Shown here piece by piece: positions 1 through 5,305 of a stretch of DNA of 7,543 nt (position 1 is the stretch's first letter; each line of letters opens with the position of its first letter). Source of the DNA: Caryophanales bacterium UBA2253 (lineage in GTDB: Bacteria; Bacillota_I; Bacilli_A; ML615J-28; CAG-698). Below the pieces are notes generated by a model, which did not search any database, was not told where the DNA came from, and saw only the letters and a list, made by a program, of their open reading frames with translations. The DNA is taken from assembly GCA_002347755.1 (NCBI GenBank), contig DDXT01000003.1:8071-15613 (forward strand), written 5' to 3'. Both the position numbers and the translations under genes were made by a program.

Positions 1-64
1 ATATCTTTTTCGAGTCTAAAAAAGCTTTTTTTGTTATTTCAAGATAGTTGTGGAAAAATATACG

Positions 65-88
65 AACCCCGTCTTTGGAAATGGGGTT
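65..88 (+). other. Stem-loop in upstream intergenic region
   Basis: AACCCCGT (65-72) can pair with ATGGGGTT (81-88) around an 8-nt loop, with one G-T wobble. No T-run follows, so it is not a terminator by itself. It may be the 3' end of an upstream transcript or part of a leader. The role is unknown. Confidence 0.4.
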
Positions 89-100
89 TGTCATCAGTCT

Positions 101-131
101 GAGGGTCTTTTCTTTGAAAAGGTCCTTTTTT
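101..131 (+). terminator. Probable intrinsic terminator upstream of unit A
   Basis: GGGTCTTTTC (103-112) pairs with GAAAAGGTCC (116-125), giving a 10-bp stem with two G-T wobbles and a 3-nt loop, followed directly by six T (126-131). It probably ends transcription of a gene lying left of the window. If a promoter lies further upstream it could instead act as an attenuator for unit A. The next gene starts 118 bp downstream. Confidence 0.65.
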
Positions 132-150
132 CATGCTCAAAAACTTTACT

Positions 151-179
151 GTTCAAAACGCCCGCTTGTTTGTTATATT
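151..179 (+). promoter_or_regulatory. Probable extended -10 promoter for unit A
   Basis: TGTTATATT (171-179) matches an extended -10 element (TGn plus TATATT at 174-179). The hexamer 17 bp upstream, GTTCAA (151-156), is only a weak -35. The same TGTTATAAT-like element precedes the sigma-factor gene and the gene at 6793, which supports the reading. A start near 186 would give a leader of about 60 nt. I see no convincing ECF-type promoter here. Confidence 0.5.
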
Positions 180-189
180 AGTGCACAAA

Positions 190-214
190 GGATTATTTCC
201 TGAAAGAATAATCC
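190..214 (+). promoter_or_regulatory. 5'-leader stem-loop of unit A
   Basis: GGATTATT (190-197) pairs perfectly with AATAATCC (207-214), leaving a loop of about 9 nt that can add one G-T pair. It lies between the predicted transcription start and the ribosome binding site GGAGG (237-241), so it would sit at the 5' end of the unit A mRNA. It could stabilise the message or bind a regulator. No T-run follows, so it is not a terminator. Confidence 0.45.
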
Positions 215-248
215 ATTGGCAAATATCTAAAGGATCGGAGGAACGAAC

Positions 249-1667
249 ATGAGAATAAAAGATTTAAAAGAGCAACTTCGTCATGAAAGCGGCTTGTTCG
301 TTCCGGACCTGAAAGATCAGATCCTGAGGACCGTCCCGCGAAGCAACCAACCAACCCTTCAAGCCAAGCGCCGTTTCGGCTGGCATCTGAAGGGGGCGCT
401 GCAGTTCAGTCTGTCTCTGCTTTTGATTGCCATCGTGGCTTTGGCTTTCATCGGCTTTCCAAAGGACGAAGAAGCCTTTGAAAACACCTATGTTTCTTTG
501 GACATCAACCCGTCGATGGAATTTGAAGCCGACGAGGGCAATTTGGTGGTTTCCTACCGGGCCATGAACGTGGACGCGGAATTCCTGCTTGAGGAAAACG
601 ATTTGGAATTGATCGGGCTGCCGCTTGACGATGCCGTCGAAAGCGTCATTGGGCTGGCCGTTGAATACGGTTATCTGGACGCCGCTGACACCCAAGGCGC
701 GGTCATGATCACCGTCGTCAATCGCAATCAAACCCGCGAAGATGTGATTCGGGGCATGATCGAAACCCAAACCGGGGCTTTTCTGAATGCTTCGGAAATG
801 CAAACTCAGCTTATAGTTGCCAACGCGACTTCGGAGATCCGCAAGCAAGCTTCCGATCTGGATCTGTCCGTCGGGAAAATGCTGCTGATCGAAAAAGCCC
901 GGGGCGCCGATGCCAATCTCACCATCGCCGCCGCCAAAGAACTTTCGGTCAAGGAACTCAACGAGATCATTGTTGGTTACAATCAAGAAGTCATTGAAGG
1001 ATTTCGGGCGGAATACCATTCGAAAGTCGAAACTCTCGATGAAATAAAAGAAACCGCCCTGACTTCCCTAAGCAGCCGCGAAGAAGGGATCAAGGCGGAC
1101 ATCTCCGCATTATGGATCATGGTCCAAAACCGTGAACCGCTGGAAAACATCCGTCAGCGCACCGAAGAATTGTTGGTCCCAGATCTTCCGGGTCTGAACG
1201 TTGACGCTTTGGATTCGTATTATCGTTATGGGGTCTTTCTGACTGAACTCTCTGAACAGATCAGCGAAAAAGCCGAAATGACCAGAAACATGATCAACGT
1301 GAAATATCAGAATCAAATCAAGGCATTCCGATATCAGCTTCAATCCGATCTGAAAGAAGATCAGCCCAACTTCGAATTCGCTTTTGATGAGGAATTCGAG
1401 TTTGATTTCTTCCTGGATGGGGAAGCATCCCCAGACAGCGATACCGAAACCGAGATCCTGCGGATCATCAGCGAAGTCGACACCTTGATGGCGGTCATTC
1501 AAATGAACCCGCGCGGCCAGCATGAACGAGTCAGAGATAAGATTGACCGGCTGATGGACCGTTACGCGGTGCTGATGGCTTCGGCCGATACCGATGAAGA
1601 TTTCCGAACCAGTTCCCGGATCTCGGAATTCAACGCGCGATATCAAAATTATTCAAATAATAGATGA
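249..1667 (+). CDS. RsgI-type membrane anti-sigma factor, copy A
   Basis: Predicted single-pass membrane protein that would hold an ECF sigma factor in the cytosol and sense a signal outside. Residues 1-48 are a short basic cytosolic segment with the motif KDLKEQLR..ES..FVPDLKD, 21 of 30 residues identical to the paralog starting at 3815. A single TM helix spans about 51-70. An RsgI-like juxtamembrane domain begins near 80 with DINPS at 85-89 (bases 501-515). RsgI family members are known to self-cleave at this Asn-Pro bond. A conserved helical segment (about 185-245) and a long helical C-terminus follow, with an acidic-aromatic tract at 375-390. The start is fixed by GGAGG at 237-241, 7 nt before ATG. 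The cytosolic part does not resemble the classical RsgI N-terminal domain, so the anti-sigma role is inferred from the paralog paired with the sigma gene. No sigma gene precedes this copy. Confidence 0.75.
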   Translation: MRIKDLKEQLRHESGLFVPDLKDQILRTVPRSNQPTLQAKRRFGWHLKGALQFSLSLLLIAIVALAFIGFPKDEEAFENTYVSLDINPSMEFEADEGNLVVSYRAMNVDAEFLLEENDLELIGLPLDDAVESVIGLAVEYGYLDAADTQGAVMITVVNRNQTREDVIRGMIETQTGAFLNASEMQTQLIVANATSEIRKQASDLDLSVGKMLLIEKARGADANLTIAAAKELSVKELNEIIVGYNQEVIEGFRAEYHSKVETLDEIKETALTSLSSREEGIKADISALWIMVQNREPLENIRQRTEELLVPDLPGLNVDALDSYYRYGVFLTELSEQISEKAEMTRNMINVKYQNQIKAFRYQLQSDLKEDQPNFEFAFDEEFEFDFFLDGEASPDSDTETEILRIISEVDTLMAVIQMNPRGQHERVRDKIDRLMDRYAVLMASADTDEDFRTSSRISEFNARYQNYSNNR

Positions 1668-1697
1668 AATGGCAATTTAGCCGGAAAAGGAGAAAAA

Positions 1698-3095
1698 ATG
1701 AAAAAATTTAGTTTGTTGTTGGGAATGGGCATGCTGATGCTGTCAGCAGGCTTGTTCGGATGTACGATCGGAAGCAGCGATGCGTATGCAGCCGATGCGT
1801 ATGTGGTACTGGACATCAACCCGTCGGTGGAAATTTTTACCGATGAAGATGGATTGGTCAGCCAAGTCAACGCCTTAAACGATGACGCGGAGGCCTTGCT
1901 GGTTGATACTGATTATGTTGGAAAAACCGTGGAGGAAACCGTTGAAGCGATCGTGACTTTGGCGACCGAATTGGGGTACATTGATTTTGACGCCGAGAAC
2001 GCCATCATCGTTACCGCCGTCGGAGCCAATGATGCGGACACCGAGAAGTTGGAAAACAAGATCCGTGACCGAATCAAAGCTTATACCGACAAGCAACAAA
2101 TTCACATGGACATCATTCAAGCCCGTACTCAGGCCAGCGCGGAAATGGCTGCTAAAGCCGAAGAACTGGGCGTCAGCATCGGAAAACTGAAACTCATGAC
2201 CATGGCCATGCAATTTGACGAGACCCTGACTTTGGAAGCGGGAGCCGGAATGGCGGTCCGCGAACTGAACGGGATCGTTTCTGGTCATCGTCAGGAAATG
2301 AAGGATTTCGTCACTGAGGGACTGAAAGGCGAATACTTCGCTTTCCGTCAGGAAGCCCGCCAAGTCTACAGCGTCAGCCGGATCGGCTTCATCAATGACG
2401 CCATGATCCTCGCCGAAGATTCCGTATTTGCACCGGTGATCGGCGAATCGGCCACCACCGCGGCGGAGATAAGAGCCCTTTATCAAGAATATCTGGACGC
2501 GGTCAATGCGATCGTGATTCCGGAACAAGCCGAAATTGATGCTTTGCAAGCCGAAGTTTTGGCCGAACTGAACGCGGACGAAACTTTCAATGGTCTGCTG
2601 GCCCAAAGAGTCGTCCGGATTTCGGAAATGGTCGCCTTGCGAATTCAATTGGCAGCCGCTCATAACCATGAAACCCAAGCGGAAGGGCTCCGGACTCAGC
2701 TTCAAACCAAATGGCAGGAAGTAAAAACCTTGACCGAACAGATCCGCGCTTACAAAGCGCAATATGTCACCGATTTTGAAACTGAACATCCAAGCTACCG
2801 TTTCACCATCACTTTCGAAGGCGAGGCCTTCGGCGTCCAAGTCCAATTTGATTGGATGAATGAATTCCGTTTGGTCCGCGAAGAATATGCAATCAAGTTC
2901 GCAGACATCAGCATCGACCTGGAAGCGCTGGAAGAATTATTCGAAGAGCAAATCGCTTCGCAGCTTTCGGAACTGCGCAACCAATACGCCGCTGATCTTG
3001 GTGCCCTGAAAGCCGAGTTCAAAGGCGAATGCGACGCCATGCGCGAAGAGTTCCGGAACGCGAAAGAAGAAACCCGTAACATGTGGGGGAAATAA
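1698..3095 (+). CDS. Lipoprotein with RsgI-like ectodomain, copy A
   Basis: Predicted exported lipoprotein of 465 aa. Residues 1-21 form a lipoprotein-type signal peptide (Lys-Lys, a hydrophobic core, then LFG before Cys22). Phe at lipobox position -2 is unusual but tolerable. An alternative signal peptidase I site (AYA before ADA, about residue 31) is possible. The RsgI-like domain starts at once, with DINPS at 39-43 (bases 1812-1826), so its distance to the membrane matches that in the anti-sigma proteins. A helical segment with GVSIGKLKL (158-166) resembles SVGKMLLIE in the upstream protein. The remainder (about 190-465) is mostly charged helix ending in MWGK. There is no TM helix and no cytosolic part, so it cannot bind a sigma factor directly. 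It follows the anti-sigma gene by 30 bp with AAGGAG 5 nt before ATG, so the two are surely co-transcribed. Function unknown; a co-sensor or competitor of the anti-sigma ectodomain is an inference. Confidence 0.75.
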   Translation: MKKFSLLLGMGMLMLSAGLFGCTIGSSDAYAADAYVVLDINPSVEIFTDEDGLVSQVNALNDDAEALLVDTDYVGKTVEETVEAIVTLATELGYIDFDAENAIIVTAVGANDADTEKLENKIRDRIKAYTDKQQIHMDIIQARTQASAEMAAKAEELGVSIGKLKLMTMAMQFDETLTLEAGAGMAVRELNGIVSGHRQEMKDFVTEGLKGEYFAFRQEARQVYSVSRIGFINDAMILAEDSVFAPVIGESATTAAEIRALYQEYLDAVNAIVIPEQAEIDALQAEVLAELNADETFNGLLAQRVVRISEMVALRIQLAAAHNHETQAEGLRTQLQTKWQEVKTLTEQIRAYKAQYVTDFETEHPSYRFTITFEGEAFGVQVQFDWMNEFRLVREEYAIKFADISIDLEALEELFEEQIASQLSELRNQYAADLGALKAEFKGECDAMREEFRNAKEETRNMWGK

Positions 3096-3118
3096 AAACC
3101 CCGCTTAATTAAGCCGCA

Positions 3119-3151
3119 AGGCCGGAAGACCCCACTTCCGGCCTATTTTTT
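3119..3151 (+). terminator. Intrinsic terminator of unit A
   Basis: AGGCCGGAAG (3119-3128) pairs perfectly with CTTCCGGCCT (3135-3144) around a 6-nt loop, followed by an A and six T (3146-3151). It starts 24 bp after the lipoprotein stop codon. It separates unit A from the sigma operon, which has its own promoter immediately downstream. Confidence 0.9.
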
Positions 3152-3162
3152 ATCGCTTTTTG

Positions 3163-3192
3163 TTGGGAATTTTTTGGAAACCATGTTATAAT
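3163..3192 (+). promoter_or_regulatory. Sigma-A-type promoter of the ECF sigma operon
   Basis: TTGGGA (3163-3168), an 18-bp spacer and TATAAT (3187-3192), with TG at 3184-3185 making an extended -10. A start near 3199 would give a leader of about 80 nt. The match is to the housekeeping consensus. I see no ECF-type promoter beside it, so the operon seems to be expressed constitutively and controlled mainly after translation by the anti-sigma protein. The octamer TGGAAACC occurs at 3175-3182 inside this promoter and again at 3255-3262. Confidence 0.75.
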
Positions 3193-3222
3193 TGTATAAG
3201 AAAAAAGATGGACCAAAAGCAA

Positions 3223-3251
3223 TCTCCAAGGGCTGATAGCCATTTTGGGGA
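3223..3251 (+). other. 5'-leader stem-loop of the sigma operon
   Basis: TCTCCAA (3223-3229) can pair with TTGGGGA (3245-3251) and the inner GGCT (3231-3234) with AGCC (3238-3241), giving a two-part stem with a small asymmetric internal loop. It ends 19 nt before the ribosome binding site at 3271. No T-run follows. It could affect translation or mRNA stability, but it may also be chance pairing. Confidence 0.35.
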
Positions 3252-3281
3252 TAATGGAAACCGGTATGACGGGAGGAAGAA

Positions 3282-3812
3282 ATGTTGTTTGATCAGAGCC
3301 GGCTTGAAAAAAGCATGCAACAATTAAAAGACGGCGATTCCGGAGCCTTCGATGTGATCTACGAAGAGACCAACCGCATGGTCTTTTACATCGTTTATCC
3401 GATCGTCAAAGATTACGGTCGGGCCGAAGACCTCACTCAGGACGTCTTCATGAAGGTCTACGAAAAGATCAGTTTATATGCCACCCCGAACTCGGCCAAA
3501 GCCTGGATCGCGATGATCGCGAGAAATCTGGCCCTGAACGAATACAAAAAAATGAAACGCGAGTCAGTCGTCGATGCCGACGAAGCCGACTTGCTTGAAA
3601 GCGAATTGCCGGTGCGGGCCGAGACCCCGCTGATCGATCTGGCGGCCAAACACCTGAACGAAGATGAATTCACCATCGTCATGCTGTGCGTGGGCGAAGG
3701 ATTCAAACGGCGGGAAGTCGCCAAAATGTTGGATCTGTCCCCGAGCGGCGTGAGCTGGAAACTGGATCAGGCTTTGAAGAAATTGCGAAAGATCGCGGAA
3801 AGGGAGCAATGA
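3282..3812 (+). CDS. ECF (group IV) RNA polymerase sigma factor
   Basis: Alternative sigma factor that would direct RNA polymerase to a small stress or envelope regulon. At 176 aa it has the usual ECF size and only two domains. Sigma region 2 spans about 18-90 and includes the typical AEDLTQDVF stretch (48-56) and AWIAMIARN (74-82). A variable linker covers about 92-117. Region 4 spans about 118-172, with a helix-turn-helix around 140-170 (REVAKMLDLSPSGVSWKLDQ). There is no region 3, which separates it from SigF/SigG-type factors, and it does not look like SigI although its partners carry RsgI-like ectodomains. The start is set by GGGAGG at 3271-3276, 5 nt before ATG. Its TGA stop overlaps an ATG (ATGA at 3809-3812), and the anti-sigma gene follows without a gap, as expected for a sigma and its partner. 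The regulon cannot be inferred from the window. Confidence 0.93.
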   Translation: MLFDQSRLEKSMQQLKDGDSGAFDVIYEETNRMVFYIVYPIVKDYGRAEDLTQDVFMKVYEKISLYATPNSAKAWIAMIARNLALNEYKKMKRESVVDADEADLLESELPVRAETPLIDLAAKHLNEDEFTIVMLCVGEGFKRREVAKMLDLSPSGVSWKLDQALKKLRKIAEREQ

Positions 3813-3817
3813 ACATG
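3801..3817 (+). promoter_or_regulatory. Ribosome binding site that decides the anti-sigma start
   Basis: AGGGAG (3801-3806) lies inside the last codons of the sigma gene. An ATG at 3809 overlaps the sigma stop but is only 2 nt away from it. A second in-frame ATG at 3815 is 8 nt away, the normal distance. It also matches the copy A start, where the sequence is likewise GAAC then ATG then a conserved MR(I/L)KDLKEQL. The 3815 start is therefore preferred. Translation is probably coupled to the sigma gene. Confidence 0.7.
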
Positions 3818-5230
3818 CGGCTGAAAGACTTAAAAGAACAACTGCGTTTGGAATCCAAAACGTTCGTTCCCGATCTGAAAGACGCCGTTTTGGAAAAGAT
3901 CCCGCTGACCCGCGGCGCAACGCCAGCCAAGCGGGGATGGAATCGGAAACATGCTTGGACTTATGCGCTGTCGGTGCTGCTGATCGCCGTCGTCAGCATG
4001 ACTTATTTTGGGCTTCGGGGAATGAATGACCCCGCCGCGGAAAATTCTTTCATTTCCATTGACATCAACCCGTCGGTGGAGATCGAAGCCGACCCCGATG
4101 ACCTGGTGGTCGGATATCGGGCTTTGAACATTGACGCCGAATTGCTGCTTGAAGAATCGGGACCGGAGCTGATCGGACTTCCGGTCGAAGAAGCCGTCGC
4201 CATGATCATCGATCTGGCCGTGGACAGCGGCTATTTGGATATCGCCGACGCGGAAGCGGAGATCGTCGTCACCGTCATCAACAAAAACGTTACCAAAGAG
4301 GAGACACTGACCGAAGCCATCGAGAATGCGGCTTCCGACCATATGTCCGGAAAGCTCATCCAAGGGAAACTAGTGGCTTCAATTGCCACTTCGGAAATAA
4401 AAAGCCGGGCTGACGAACTGAACATTTCGGCCGGAAAACTGATCCTGATCGAGCGGGCCCAAGCGGCTGACCCGACCCTGAGTGCTGAAGCCGGAAAAGC
4501 CCTGTCCGTCAAAAGGCTGAACGAGATCGCTCACGGTTACGACCCAGAAAAGATCGAATCGTTCCATGAAAACTATCAGACCAAAGTCGAAACGCTTCAG
4601 GAAGCCAAAGAAGCGGCGATCCAAGCCTTGGAGGATCGGCGTTTGGCAATCGTTGGCGAGATCGCCGCCATCCGGGTCATGGTGGCCGCCCGCGAACCGC
4701 TCGGAGACATCCGGGTGCGGACGCTGGCGCTCGTCAGCGCGTATTTTCCCCATGCCACCTTGGAAGGAATTGATTCATACGGAAAATTCAGTTTTCTTCT
4801 CAACCAGCTGGAAGAGTTCGCCGCCGAGCGAAGCGAATTGATCCGGGAAATGATCGAGACAAAATGCCATACCCAGATCCAGGCTTTCAATAACCAGATG
4901 AAGAACAACATCGAAATCGGCGGCGAAGACATTGACTTCGCGTTCGAATTTGACCAGGGTTTCGAGATGGAAGATTATCACGACGACCAGCTCCCGACCA
5001 ACACCGAGGCCGAAACCGAACTGCTGCGGATCATCAATCAGGTCAGCACCCTGATCAATGTCACGGAGAACAATCCGCACGGGCAGCACGGAAAAACCGC
5101 GCAGATCATTTCGACTCTGATGGCTCGTTACGAGGTCCTGATCGATTCCCCGGAAGTCAGCGATGATTTCCGAAATCACGAAACCAACCAAGATTTTGAA
5201 AGCAAATACCAAGCCTATTTGGGAAATTAA
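3815..5230 (+). CDS. RsgI-type membrane anti-sigma factor, copy B
   Basis: Predicted cognate anti-sigma factor of the ECF sigma encoded directly upstream (adjacent and translationally coupled). With the 3815 start it has 471 aa; the ATG at 3809 would add two. Residues 1-46 form the cytosolic segment with KDLKEQLR..ES..FVPDLKD, the presumed sigma-binding part. One TM helix spans about 48-67. The RsgI-like ectodomain carries DINPS at 83-87 (bases 4061-4075), the expected Asn-Pro self-cleavage site. A helical segment with ISAGKLILIE (204-213) follows, then a long helical C-terminus with an acidic-aromatic stretch (about 373-390). The paralog starting at 249 aligns along nearly the whole length. 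The cytosolic part is shorter than zinc-type anti-sigma domains and lacks a His/Cys metal motif. It is separated from the downstream lipoprotein gene by 75 bp containing a hairpin. The pairing is strong by context; the cleavage is inferred from the family. Confidence 0.82.
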   Translation: MRLKDLKEQLRLESKTFVPDLKDAVLEKIPLTRGATPAKRGWNRKHAWTYALSVLLIAVVSMTYFGLRGMNDPAAENSFISIDINPSVEIEADPDDLVVGYRALNIDAELLLEESGPELIGLPVEEAVAMIIDLAVDSGYLDIADAEAEIVVTVINKNVTKEETLTEAIENAASDHMSGKLIQGKLVASIATSEIKSRADELNISAGKLILIERAQAADPTLSAEAGKALSVKRLNEIAHGYDPEKIESFHENYQTKVETLQEAKEAAIQALEDRRLAIVGEIAAIRVMVAAREPLGDIRVRTLALVSAYFPHATLEGIDSYGKFSFLLNQLEEFAAERSELIREMIETKCHTQIQAFNNQMKNNIEIGGEDIDFAFEFDQGFEMEDYHDDQLPTNTEAETELLRIINQVSTLINVTENNPHGQHGKTAQIISTLMARYEVLIDSPEVSDDFRNHETNQDFESKYQAYLGN

Positions 5231-5240
5231 AATATTTTCA

Positions 5241-5275
5241 AAAACAACTGGCCAAAACGAAAGGTCGGTTGTTTT
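5241..5275 (+). terminator. Stem-loop between anti-sigma B and lipoprotein B, possible attenuator
   Basis: AAAACAACTGGCC (5241-5253) can pair with GGTCGGTTGTTTT (5263-5275), a 13-bp stem with two G-T wobbles and a 9-nt loop. The T-run TTTTATT (5272-5278) is short and partly inside the stem, so termination would be incomplete. It could lower read-through into the lipoprotein gene or protect an mRNA end. The equivalent gap in unit A has nothing like it. I see no clear promoter in this gap. Confidence 0.5.
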
Positions 5276-5305
5276 ATTAACGAAAAGAATAAAGGAGAAA
5301 CTAAT

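Larger units (their letters stand above)
249..3095 (+). repeat. Unit A: anti-sigma plus lipoprotein module (first copy)
   Basis: This two-gene block is an ancient duplicate of the block at 3815-6706. Gene order, protein lengths (472 and 465 aa against 471 and 466 aa) and domain layout match, although the DNA has diverged clearly. The cytosolic ends of the anti-sigma proteins share 21 of 30 residues. The first 70 residues of the lipoproteins share 55. Unlike the second copy, no sigma-factor gene precedes this unit within the window. Confidence 0.85.

Noticed and set aside
18..31. Palindrome AAAAAAGCTTTTTT
   Set aside because: It is a perfect inverted repeat with no loop, so it cannot form a useful hairpin, and A/T runs of this kind are common in intergenic DNA. 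It could be part of a terminator of a gene to the left, but there is no support inside the window.
215..248. Remnant of a sigma-gene 3' end before unit A
   Set aside because: The stretch AAAGGATCGGAGGAACGAAC vaguely resembles the end of the sigma gene before 3815, but the match is short, needs gaps and is largely ribosome binding site sequence. It is not enough to claim a relic.
1875..2846. Long open frame on the - strand (323 codons) opposite lipoprotein A
   Set aside because: It lies wholly inside a well-supported + strand gene, has no ribosome binding site I can see, and its composition follows from the codon pattern of the sense gene. Similar antisense frames opposite the other genes were rejected for the same reason.
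3282..3812. Sigma factor as a SigI family member, suggested by the RsgI-like partners
   Set aside because: The protein shows the ordinary ECF region 2 and region 4 layout, with the AEDLTQDVF stretch and a typical helix-turn-helix. I saw no SigI-specific features.
3686..3814. Longer N-terminus of anti-sigma B from an upstream in-frame ATG
   Set aside because: It would overlap the DNA-binding region of the sigma gene by about 127 bp, lacks a ribosome binding site, and has no counterpart in copy A, whose start aligns with 3815.
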